From: Bacteroidota bacterium
Lineage (GTDB): Bacteria; Bacteroidota; Bacteroidia; Bacteroidales; JAAYUG01
Assembly (NCBI GenBank): GCA_021812865.1
Contig: JAKAMP010000021.1
Location: forward strand, 1-12,351
DNA: 12,351 nucleotides
Reading direction: 5' to 3'
Part shown: positions 1-7,096 of the stretch, piece after piece
Numbering within the stretch: the first letter of the stretch is position 1
Layout of the letters: the number at the start of each line of letters is the position of its first letter
Program-made: the position numbers and the translations under genes
The notes under the pieces: model-generated
What the model was told of the DNA's origin: nothing
What the model saw: the letters and a program-made list of their open reading frames with translations, nothing else
Databases searched by the model: none

Positions 1-1
1 A

Positions 2-97
2 TTAGTCCTGAGCGGGATTACCGGCCGAAATGACATCGAACAGTTTCCCTACCAGCCTCATTATATATTGAATGGGGTGATTGACCTGGTACAATAA
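2..97 (+). CDS. 3' end of a probable HAD-IIA (NagD-like) sugar phosphatase, partial
   Basis: An open frame enters from the left edge and encodes 31 residues before a TAA at 95-97. It reads LVLSGITGRNDIEQF, then YQPHYILNGVIDLV. This matches the usual C-terminal end of HAD subfamily IIA phosphatases, where a 'VLSG(V/I)T..ED(L/I)' strand and loop is followed by a Pro-x-(Y/F)-(V/I)-(L/I)-x-S/G-(L/I/V)-xDL pattern. The catalytic part lies outside the window, so neither catalysis nor substrate can be judged. The stop lies six bases before the start of the next aldolase gene, so the two are probably cotranscribed. A sugar-phosphate or phosphoglycolate-type phosphatase would suit the operon. The call rests on a short tail and could be wrong. 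Confidence 0.55.
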   Translation, partial: LVLSGITGRNDIEQFPYQPHYILNGVIDLVQ

Positions 98-103
98 GCC
101 TTT

Positions 104-742
104 ATGGAGAACAGCCAGTCATTGAAATCCGAACGCAAGGAAGTGGCCCGTTTCATGCGGAGGCTTTACCGCATGGGATTGACAACAGTTTCGGGCGGAA
201 ATATCAGCCTGAAAATCCAGCCAGATATCATGTTGATTACCGTTTCTGGAACCGATAAGGGCCGGTTGAAATGGAAAGACGTTGGGGTAATGAGGCTGAA
301 TGGGGACAATATTACACCTGAGCTCAAACCATCTATAGAATTTGCCATGCACTTGGCCATATACAAGCGAAAAAACGCTATATCAGCCATCGTCCATGCT
401 CATCCTGTATTCGCCTCGTCCTTCACAGCCATGAAAAACAAAATTAGGACTGACCTCACAGCAGAAGCATGGACCCTGCTGCATGAGCCCCTTCTGGCGC
501 CATTCAGGGTCATGGGAAGTATTGCCCTTGCCGAACAGGTGGCTGAAAAATCACTTGAATCGAATGTTCTGCTTCTTGAAAATCATGGTGTGCTCACTAT
601 GGGAAGCAGCCTGCTACAGGCATTCGACCGCATGGAAGTGCTGGAGAATGCAGCCAGAATGACCGTCATTACCTCATTGATGGGGAAGAAAAAGCGCTTG
701 TCATCGAAGCAAAAAGCTGAAATCAAAAAAATCTTCTCATGA
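104..742 (+). CDS. class II aldolase/adducin family protein (FucA-like sugar-phosphate aldolase)
   Basis: A 212-residue cytoplasmic protein of the size of L-fuculose-1-phosphate aldolase (about 215). The family reversibly cleaves ketose-1-phosphates into dihydroxyacetone phosphate and an aldehyde, using Zn2+. Visible family features are the phosphate-binding GGN loop at residues 31-33, SGT at 48-50, the catalytic acid Glu79 in SIEFAMH, and the zinc ligands His98 and His100 (HAH) and His161 (LLENHG). All expected ligands are present, so it should be active. The related methylthioribulose-1-phosphate dehydratase (MtnB) shares this fold and size, but no other methionine-salvage gene is seen nearby. 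The start ATG follows the upstream stop by six bases and the stop overlaps the next ATG (ATGA), which implies translational coupling. The substrate cannot be read from sequence; a second class II aldolase domain occurs in the fusion protein at 3647-5620. Confidence 0.88.
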   Translation: MENSQSLKSERKEVARFMRRLYRMGLTTVSGGNISLKIQPDIMLITVSGTDKGRLKWKDVGVMRLNGDNITPELKPSIEFAMHLAIYKRKNAISAIVHAHPVFASSFTAMKNKIRTDLTAEAWTLLHEPLLAPFRVMGSIALAEQVAEKSLESNVLLLENHGVLTMGSSLLQAFDRMEVLENAARMTVITSLMGKKKRLSSKQKAEIKKIFS

Positions 743-1383
743 TCAGGGGTGTGCTATTCGATATGGATGGTGTACTGGTTGACTCGGAGGCATTCATATG
801 CAGGGCTGCCATCATGATGTTCGGCGAACTGGGCGTGAAGGTTCAGGAAACCGACTTCCTGCCATTTGTGGGTATGGGTGAAAACCGGTATATCGGAGGA
901 GTAGCTGAAAAATATGGGGTGAAGCTGGAAATTGAACAGTCCAAGGCCCGCACATATGCCATTTACGAGACGATTGCTTATAACCAGCTGAAGGCACTCC
1001 CGGGCGTGCATGAATTTGTGCAAGAGTGCAGGGAAAGAGGACTGAAACTGGCTTTGGCCACCAGTGCCGACAAAGTAAAACTGGAAGTCAACCTGAAGGA
1101 AATAGGTTTGCCGGAAAAGACCTTCCAGGCGATTATACAGGGACTGGATGTTCAGCGAAAGAAACCATTTCCCGACATCTATCTCAAAGCTGCAGAAGCG
1201 CTGGGCCTGTCTCCCTCGGAGTGTCTGGTGATTGAAGATGCTGTTAGCGGTGTAAAGTCAGCCCGTTCGGCCGGATGCAGGTGCCTGGCCCTGACCACCT
1301 CATTCACAGCCGGTGATCTTTCAGAAGCGGACTGGATATGCAGCAATCTGGGGGATGTTCCCGGCGAAGCCTTGAACTGGTAA
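739..1383 (+). CDS. HAD-superfamily hydrolase, beta-phosphoglucomutase-like (subfamily IA)
   Basis: A 214-residue soluble HAD protein. Motif I is FDMDGVLVDS with the nucleophile Asp8 and the general acid Asp10. The helical C1 cap covers roughly residues 15-85, motif II is Ser109 in ATSA, motif III is the lysine in RKKPFPD (about residue 142), and motif IV is VIEDAVSG with Glu166 and Asp167. The 'GVLVDSE' start and 'K-P-x-PDIYL' stretch are typical of the beta-phosphoglucomutase/sugar-phosphatase branch. A phosphomonoesterase acting on a small sugar phosphate is the most likely role; a true sugar phosphomutase is possible. The start overlaps the aldolase stop by four bases (ATGA), and the aldo/keto reductase begins six bases after its stop. 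It is the second HAD enzyme in this run if the partial first gene is called correctly. Confidence 0.88.
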   Translation: MIRGVLFDMDGVLVDSEAFICRAAIMMFGELGVKVQETDFLPFVGMGENRYIGGVAEKYGVKLEIEQSKARTYAIYETIAYNQLKALPGVHEFVQECRERGLKLALATSADKVKLEVNLKEIGLPEKTFQAIIQGLDVQRKKPFPDIYLKAAEALGLSPSECLVIEDAVSGVKSARSAGCRCLALTTSFTAGDLSEADWICSNLGDVPGEALNW

Positions 1384-1389
1384 ACCAAA

Positions 1390-2400
1390 ATGAATCGCTC
1401 CATGGAATACAGAAAACTTGGAAAATCGGATGTTGAGGTCTCCGTGCTTGCCTTCGGAGCCTGGGCCATTGGCGGATGGATGTGGGGTGGTGCGGATTCC
1501 AGGCAGGCCGTGCATGCCATCGAAGCTGCCATTGATCTTGGGATGACCAGCATTGACACTGCTCCTGTATACGGATTCGGACTGAGTGAGGAACTCGTAG
1601 GAAAAGCCATTCGCGGGAAACGGGAAAAGGTTCAGTTGCTCACCAAGTTCGGTATGCTCTGGAACGAAAAAAAAGGCAAATTCTTCTTTGCCAGTGTTGA
1701 CAACAGCGGGAAAAACATCGATATCTACCGGTATGCATCCAGAGAAAGGGTGATCAGCGATTGTGACGAAAGTCTGCGGCGCATGGGCACTGATTACATC
1801 GACCTCTTCCAGATACACTGGCCCGACCCCACCACCCCCGTAGACGAAACCATGGAAGCGCTTGCCTTTCTTCAGCAAAAAGGCAAGATCAGGGCTGGAG
1901 GCGTGTGCAACTATTCACGGGATCTCCTGGCCGAAGCGGGAAATTCTTATCACCTGGCCTCAAACCAGGTTCCTTACAGCATGGTGAACAGGCAAATTGA
2001 AAAAGATGTGGTACCTTACTGCATGGAAAACAATATTGGAATCCTGGCTTACAGTCCACTTCAGAGAGGTCTGCTGACCGGCAAAATCCGCTCCGGGCAT
2101 CCTTTCAATGAGGGTGACAGCCGGCCGGGTACACCGTATTATAAAGAACCAAATTTATCGAATATCCTGCATTTCCTGGAGACTATTAAGCCTGTGGCTG
2201 AAAGAAACCACCTTACGCTCGCTCAGCTGATACTGAACTGGACCATTCACCAGCCAGGCATCACCTGTGCGCTGGCAGGGGCACGCAGCCCCGAACAGGT
2301 GAAGGAGAACATCAAAGCTGCAGATGCGCGGATAAGTGAAGAGGATTTTCAATTCATCCACAGCGAACTGAACAAACTGACCATTGATCCATCGATTTAA
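1390..2400 (+). CDS. aldo/keto reductase
   Basis: A 336-residue NAD(P)H-dependent (alpha/beta)8-barrel oxidoreductase. The full catalytic tetrad is visible: Asp56 in SIDTAPVYG, Tyr61, Lys86 in LLTKFG and His143 in FQIHWPDP. The C-terminal half has NQVPYSMVNR and the ILAYSPLQRGLLTGK cofactor-side motif. The sequence resembles the IolS/YajO/YhdN type (AKR11-like), which often reduces small aldehydes or ketoses. In this operon it could reduce the aldehyde released by an aldolase, or oxidise a sugar alcohol; this is inference from context. The ATG at 1390 is used; a second in-frame ATG four codons later, at 1402, would also leave the barrel intact. The gene contains a run of eight A at about 1668-1675 with no frame disruption. 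Confidence 0.92.
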   Translation: MNRSMEYRKLGKSDVEVSVLAFGAWAIGGWMWGGADSRQAVHAIEAAIDLGMTSIDTAPVYGFGLSEELVGKAIRGKREKVQLLTKFGMLWNEKKGKFFFASVDNSGKNIDIYRYASRERVISDCDESLRRMGTDYIDLFQIHWPDPTTPVDETMEALAFLQQKGKIRAGGVCNYSRDLLAEAGNSYHLASNQVPYSMVNRQIEKDVVPYCMENNIGILAYSPLQRGLLTGKIRSGHPFNEGDSRPGTPYYKEPNLSNILHFLETIKPVAERNHLTLAQLILNWTIHQPGITCALAGARSPEQVKENIKAADARISEEDFQFIHSELNKLTIDPSI

Positions 2401-2409
2401 ACCTACCAC

Positions 2410-3657
2410 ATGAAGAATTTCCTTTCCACCCTCCCATCGCCTGATGACTTATCCCGATTGACAGGTAATTCTGAATTCCCTGAATACCGGGAGGCGAACG
2501 GACATATTCATACCCCGTTTTCATTCAGCGCCTTTCCGGATATCGAATCTGTATTCCGGTTGGCAAAGGAGGAAAACATTGTCTCCCTGGGCATCAATGA
2601 TTTTTTTGTTGCGGATGGCTATACGGCCTTCCATAAACAAAGCGTAAAAAACAAGGTTTTCCCGCTCTTCAACATCGAATTCATAGGACTGATGAAAGAA
2701 GAGCAGAAGAATGGAATGAGGATCAATGATCCCAATAACCCTGGAAGAATATATTTCAGTGGCAAAGCCTTAGACTTCCCGTTCCACCTGGGATTGTTCA
2801 ATCGAATTAAACTCCGCAGAATAAAGAAAAACAGCCAGGAGCAGATCAGGCAAATGATACAAAAGGTCAACCAGTTGCTATCCTTTGTCAATGCTCCATT
2901 CAGATTGGATTACGAAGCAATCAGAAAGCATTATGCACACAAGCTGGTGAGGGAAAGGCATATAGCAAAAGCATTGCGAATCAAGGTGCAGGATTACTAC
3001 AGGCATCCCGATCTGCAGGTTAAAGCGTTGCGTCAACTTTATGGAGGTAAGGAGCCAAAGTCAGTTTCTTCCAACGCGGCAGCAACGGAAAACGAAATAC
3101 GGTCAAACCTTCTGAAGGCCGGAGGTGCGGCTTTTGTGGAAGAAGACAGTAGCGGGTTCCTGTCCCTTGAAGAGATTATCAGGATGATCAGCAATGCGGG
3201 CGGAGTGCCCTGTTATCCGGTTTTACTGGACGATGCTGCCGGTCAGATTACGGAATTTGAAGCCGATGCTGAAAAATTATACCATGCCCTCTCCTATTAC
3301 GGCATAGGATGCATCGAGCTGATTCCTCAGCGAAATAATTTTGACATCCTGAAACGATATGTTGAATTCTTCGACGAAAAAGGGTTCATCATCACCTTCG
3401 GGACTGAACATAATTCACCTGACATGATACCGCTTACTCCCAGTGCAAGAGGGGGAAAAGACCTCGAATCATACCTGAAACGAACAGCATGGAAGGGAAC
3501 ATGCATACTGGCGGCACACCAGTACCTGAGATCAAAGGGCATGCCGGGGATTACCGGTGTGGATGGACGCGTCATTATGGAATACCTGCCACAGCATGCC
3601 CTTCTCGGAAAGCAAGTGATTGAATATTACTTAAATCATTTTACCCATGAAGCCTGA
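2410..3657 (+). CDS. divergent PHP-domain protein
   Basis: A 415-residue protein related to the polymerase-and-histidinol-phosphatase (PHP) metal-dependent phosphoesterases. Motif I is recognisable as NGHIHTPFSFS (His32, His34), followed by GIND-FF (Asp64) and a metal-side Glu90 in FNIEF. RHIAKALR at about 183-190 resembles the PHP 'R-x-HIA-RAL' helix. Late motifs are GGVPCYP at 264-270 and GTEHN at 331-335. Several expected ligands differ: the usual TDH has become NDF, the usual AHP has become CYP, and the usual GSDxH has become GTEHN. Between about residues 100 and 250 there is a long helical, charged insert. It may have altered metal content or a non-hydrolytic role. It lies nine bases after the aldo/keto reductase and overlaps the aldolase-dehydrogenase fusion by 11 bases, so it is firmly part of this operon. 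The reaction is unknown. Confidence 0.75.
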   Translation: MKNFLSTLPSPDDLSRLTGNSEFPEYREANGHIHTPFSFSAFPDIESVFRLAKEENIVSLGINDFFVADGYTAFHKQSVKNKVFPLFNIEFIGLMKEEQKNGMRINDPNNPGRIYFSGKALDFPFHLGLFNRIKLRRIKKNSQEQIRQMIQKVNQLLSFVNAPFRLDYEAIRKHYAHKLVRERHIAKALRIKVQDYYRHPDLQVKALRQLYGGKEPKSVSSNAAATENEIRSNLLKAGGAAFVEEDSSGFLSLEEIIRMISNAGGVPCYPVLLDDAAGQITEFEADAEKLYHALSYYGIGCIELIPQRNNFDILKRYVEFFDEKGFIITFGTEHNSPDMIPLTPSARGGKDLESYLKRTAWKGTCILAAHQYLRSKGMPGITGVDGRVIMEYLPQHALLGKQVIEYYLNHFTHEA

Positions 3658-5620
3658 AATAGCCCGGTTCATTGAATTGTCGCAGGAATATGGCCGTAAC
3701 AAACAGTACGTCATTGGAGGAGGTGGAAACACTTCCTATAAGGATGCGTCTACCCTCTGGATCAAAGCAAGCGGCGCCACCCTTGCCGAAATGACCGAAG
3801 AAGGACTGGCAGAACTGAGCCGCGAAAGGCTACGTACGCTTGCGACCAGGATATATAGCGAAGATCCTATGAAGCGTGAAGCAGAAGTAAAATCCGATCT
3901 CTACCGGAGCCTTGTCAACCCAGAAACGCCCATTCGCCCCTCAGTTGAAACCTCACTGCATGAACTGATCCCCTATTCCTTTGTTGTGCACCTGCACCCA
4001 GCCCTGGTAAACGGGGTGTTATGCTCAAGAAATGCCAAATCAACCATACAGAAATTGTTTGGCGAGACGGTTCTCTTCGTCCCTTATACAGATCCTGGCT
4101 ATACGCTGTTCAAAAAAATGGAAAGCGAAATCGCCCATTATACAGAACATCACGGGAAGGCGCCCCAGGTTATTTTCCTCGAAAATCATGGCGTATTTGC
4201 CGGAGCCGATACTGCGGAAGAGATCAGGCATATTTACGCAGATATTGAACAGAAAATATCCGGATCAGTGCCTTCCGTTCCCGATATGCAAACTATCCCG
4301 GACCATTCCCTGTTGCATGAAATACTGCCGGGCATGCGCATGATGCTTTCAGGTAATCATGCGGCAATCATCAGGCACAGGCACAACACCCTTATAGCAA
4401 AATATTACGGCAGCCAGCAGGATTTTCACCGGATTTCCATTCCCCTGACCCCTGATATCATTGTATACTGTAAGGCCAAGTATCTTTACATTGAGCATTC
4501 TGATTCGGTTGTTCATACCCTGGATTCCCTAAGGATGCAGTTGGAAAGGTTCAGGAAAGAATATGGTTTCGATCCGAAGATCATCGTGATACGGGGCATG
4601 GGTGTTTTTGCCGTGGAAGAATCCGTTGCAGCCGCCGATACCGTTCTCGACGTATATGAGGATATGATAAAGGTCACGGAGTATGCTTCATCCTTTGGGG
4701 GCACCAAACCCCTCAACCCCGACCAGGTGCAGTTTATTGATCAGTGGGAAGTTGAATTGTACCGGAGGAAAGTTGCGTTTGAATCCTCTGCACAATACGG
4801 GCTGGAGCAGAAAATTGCCATTGTGACAGGCGGTGCACAGGGATTCGGAGCCGGAATTGCGGAAGGTCTGTTTGCCGCTAGGATGAATGTCGTGATTTCG
4901 GATATCAACGAGACTGCTGGAAGGAAACTTGCTTCCAGGCTCAATACAGGGAAACACTCCAACCAGGCTGCGTTCATCCGGGCGGATGTATCCGATGCTG
5001 TATCGGTTGAAAACCTTGTCAGCAGGACGATCGAGCTGTTCGGCGGACTGGACATCATGATCAGCAATGCCGGGATACTTAAAGCGGGTGGATTAGACGA
5101 AATGCAACCTGAAGATTTTGCCAGGGTAACAAATATCAACTATACCGGGTACTTCAATTGCGTGAAGTTCTCTTCTGAGGCGATGAAAAGGCAGAACGCA
5201 GAAAAGCCGGACTATTTCAGCGATATCATCCAGATCAATTCCAAGTCGGGATTGCGCGGCAGCAATCGCAACTTTGCCTATGCAGGGGCAAAATTCGGAG
5301 GGATAGGCCTTACCCAGTCGTTTGCCCTGGAACTGGCGCCTCACCGTATCAAAGTCAATGCAGTCTGTCCCGGCAATTTCTATGAAGGGCCCCTGTGGTC
5401 AGACCCGGTAAACGGATTATTCGTGCAATACCTGAAAACCGGGAAGGTGCCCGGGGCCAGGAATATCGACGAAGTAAGGCAGTTCTATGAGAACCAGGTA
5501 CCCCTGAAAAGAGGCTGCCGTGTGGAAGACCTGCTGAAAGCCATCTTCTATATTATAGGGCAGGAATATGAAACCGGGCAGGCCGTTCCGGTTACAGGTG
5601 GACAGGTGATGCTCTCATGA
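3647..5620 (+). CDS. bifunctional class II aldolase / short-chain dehydrogenase fusion
   Basis: A 657-residue two-domain enzyme. The N-terminal half (about 1-350) is a class II aldolase with the GGGN phosphate loop at 25-28, Glu101 in SVETSLH, zinc ligands His115 and His117 (HLH), and His181 in LENHG. The C-terminal half (about 387-657) is a complete SDR with TGGAQGFG at 394-401, NAG at 474-476, catalytic Ser532 in INSKSG and Tyr545/Lys549 in YAGAK. Several stretches (IIQINSKSGLRGS, AKFGGIGLTQSFAL, VPLKRGC, TGQAVPVTGGQVM) closely recall sorbitol-6-phosphate 2-dehydrogenase (SrlD). The architecture is that of annotated rhamnulose-1-phosphate aldolase/lactaldehyde-dehydrogenase fusions (RhaEW type), but no rhamnose isomerase or kinase is seen here. 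A polyol-phosphate or deoxyketose-phosphate substrate is therefore inferred, not shown. It overlaps the genes on both sides (11 and 4 bases). Confidence 0.9.
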   Translation: MKPEIARFIELSQEYGRNKQYVIGGGGNTSYKDASTLWIKASGATLAEMTEEGLAELSRERLRTLATRIYSEDPMKREAEVKSDLYRSLVNPETPIRPSVETSLHELIPYSFVVHLHPALVNGVLCSRNAKSTIQKLFGETVLFVPYTDPGYTLFKKMESEIAHYTEHHGKAPQVIFLENHGVFAGADTAEEIRHIYADIEQKISGSVPSVPDMQTIPDHSLLHEILPGMRMMLSGNHAAIIRHRHNTLIAKYYGSQQDFHRISIPLTPDIIVYCKAKYLYIEHSDSVVHTLDSLRMQLERFRKEYGFDPKIIVIRGMGVFAVEESVAAADTVLDVYEDMIKVTEYASSFGGTKPLNPDQVQFIDQWEVELYRRKVAFESSAQYGLEQKIAIVTGGAQGFGAGIAEGLFAARMNVVISDINETAGRKLASRLNTGKHSNQAAFIRADVSDAVSVENLVSRTIELFGGLDIMISNAGILKAGGLDEMQPEDFARVTNINYTGYFNCVKFSSEAMKRQNAEKPDYFSDIIQINSKSGLRGSNRNFAYAGAKFGGIGLTQSFALELAPHRIKVNAVCPGNFYEGPLWSDPVNGLFVQYLKTGKVPGARNIDEVRQFYENQVPLKRGCRVEDLLKAIFYIIGQEYETGQAVPVTGGQVMLS

Positions 5621-6123
5621 TTTTTTTTTCAAACATAAAACTTAATGAGATGAAAGGTGAACTCGTAAACATGATCCAGGCCATGCTGGCGCCGGGGATT
5701 ATGATCTCGGCCTGCGGACTGCTTCTGCTTGGCATGAACAACAAGTATTCCATCGTAGTGAACCGTATCAGGCTGCTGGACGATGAAAAGCGCAGACTGG
5801 CCACAAAGCACGATGCAGGCGAGATGCACCTAAAAGAAAAAAAAAGGCTACTGAGCATACGGATACAGCTCCTCAAGCTGGCCTACCGGGTAAAATTAGT
5901 GCGAAATGCAGTGATGGCTTATACCATCGCCGTGGGACTGTTCATCACCAGTTGTGTAACCATTGGTTTTCAATATATATTCTCTGCAGAACCTATTTTC
6001 TACATGGCCTTGGTCATCTTCCTGCTCGGTATGACATCCGTCTTTGTCGGGGCAATTATGGCCGCTATAGAATCATACCGGGGATACGAAATTGTGCAGA
6101 TCGAACTGAAAGAAGAATATTAG
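5617..6123 (+). CDS. DUF2721-family membrane protein
   Basis: A 168-residue protein with three likely membrane segments, at about residues 21-40, 97-119 and 125-150. A basic, probably helical cytoplasmic section (about 48-95) lies between the first and second. The pattern APGIMISACGLLLLGMNNKY followed by VVNRIRLL is characteristic of DUF2721 proteins, whose function is unknown. The longest frame starts at the ATGA overlap with the dehydrogenase stop, but conservation begins near residue 19, so the ATG at 5650 (residue 12) or 5671 (residue 19) could be the real start. Nine T follow the first ATG and nine A occur at about 5837-5845, both possible slippage sites. It is cotranscribed with the metabolic operon by position, but nothing in the sequence ties it to the pathway. 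Confidence 0.8.
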   Translation: MIFFSNIKLNEMKGELVNMIQAMLAPGIMISACGLLLLGMNNKYSIVVNRIRLLDDEKRRLATKHDAGEMHLKEKKRLLSIRIQLLKLAYRVKLVRNAVMAYTIAVGLFITSCVTIGFQYIFSAEPIFYMALVIFLLGMTSVFVGAIMAAIESYRGYEIVQIELKEEY

Positions 6124-6181
6124 CATTTTGTGGCAAACACATTGCATTTTGCATTATTTTCGCGCCCTTTGACCAATCAAT

Positions 6182-7081
6182 ATGTGGGTAATCCTTGGAA
6201 TTTTTTCAGCCTTTTTTCTGGGCATTTACGATGTGTTCAAAAAGGCTTCGCTCAGCAGGAACGCGGTTCTGCCCGTATTGTTTTTTGCGAGCCTTAGCGG
6301 CGCTTTGGTCTTTATACCTCTATTGATCCTTTCGAGAACCTGCCCGGATTGCAGCCATGCCATCTGGTATATACCTAAAGTTGCTCCCTCCATTCACTTT
6401 CTCATCCTGGTGAAGTCGTGCATTGTGCTTTCCTCGTGGACCTTTGCCTATTATGCCTTCAAGTACCTGCCGGTGACCATTGCCTCGCCCATTCGCACAT
6501 CAGCACCACTGTGGACGATTGCCGGAGCCATGCTGATCTTTGGCGAACGGTTGAGTCCGCTTCAATGGGCCGGGTTGGTGGTATGCATTGTTTCCTACTA
6601 TCTCTTCTCCCTTGCAGGAAAGAAGGAAGGTATCCATTTCAGGAAAAACAATTGGGTGTGGTTCATCGTCCTGGCCACTATCCTGGGATCGGTGAGCAGC
6701 CTGTATGATAAGTATCTTATCCGTCATTATGACCGCATGGCCGTACAGGCTTATTATTCCTTCTACTTGGTGCTGGTACTGATCCCTGTGCTGCTTGCCT
6801 TTTGGTACCCTTACCGTCACAGGTATGATCCCTTTCAATGGCGTTTTACCATCCCGCTGATCGGAATCACCTTAGCTGTAGCCGATTTTATGTATTTCTA
6901 TTCCCTAAGCTACGACGGATCGATGATATCGATACTTTCCACACTCCGGAGAAGCAGTGTGATCGTATCCTTCCTGATCGGAGCCGTATGGTTTAAAGAA
7001 AATAACCTGCGGCTGAAATTTCTCATTCTGGCAGGAATCCTGGCCGGCCTGGTACTGATTGTTCTGGGATCGGCAAAATAG
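6182..7081 (+). CDS. EamA/DMT-superfamily transporter
   Basis: A 299-residue inner-membrane protein made of two repeated halves, with about ten hydrophobic helices at roughly 1-18, 30-50, 70-93, 97-120, 127-145, 157-175, 190-210, 222-242, 247-269 and 278-297. The first repeat ends in the typical EamA signature (SAPLWTIAGAMLIFGERLSPLQWAG), and the second in the parallel stretch LRRSSVIVSFLIGAVWFKEN. Known members of the drug/metabolite transporter superfamily export amino acids, nucleotide precursors or other small metabolites, or import sugars. The substrate here cannot be inferred from sequence. It starts 58 bases after the DUF2721 stop on the same strand, so it may share that transcript or have a weak promoter of its own. 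Its stop lies 15 bases from the convergent PfkB kinase stop. Confidence 0.9.
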   Translation: MWVILGIFSAFFLGIYDVFKKASLSRNAVLPVLFFASLSGALVFIPLLILSRTCPDCSHAIWYIPKVAPSIHFLILVKSCIVLSSWTFAYYAFKYLPVTIASPIRTSAPLWTIAGAMLIFGERLSPLQWAGLVVCIVSYYLFSLAGKKEGIHFRKNNWVWFIVLATILGSVSSLYDKYLIRHYDRMAVQAYYSFYLVLVLIPVLLAFWYPYRHRYDPFQWRFTIPLIGITLAVADFMYFYSLSYDGSMISILSTLRRSSVIVSFLIGAVWFKENNLRLKFLILAGILAGLVLIVLGSAK

Positions 7082-7096
7082 CCATAACCGTCCGGG

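Noticed and set aside
104..1383. methionine-salvage pair (MtnB-like aldolase plus a HAD phosphatase)
   Set aside because: The HAD protein has the beta-phosphoglucomutase-type layout and not that of MtnC or MtnX, and no isomerase, kinase or dioxygenase of that pathway is present, so a general sugar-phosphate role fits better.
1321..1878. 185-codon minus-strand frame opposite the aldo/keto reductase
   Set aside because: Antisense shadow of a reductase with a complete catalytic tetrad; no start context or recognisable domain.
6127..6162. possible promoter before the EamA gene (TTTG at 6127-6130, TATTTTCG at 6155-6162)
   Set aside because: The spacer is 24 bases, longer than the 19-21 expected, and the downstream box has a mismatch in its TTTG part; too weak to call.
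7082..7096. bidirectional terminator between the convergent EamA and PfkB genes
   Set aside because: The 15-base gap contains no stable stem followed by a T-run on either strand; termination must use another signal or overlap the genes.
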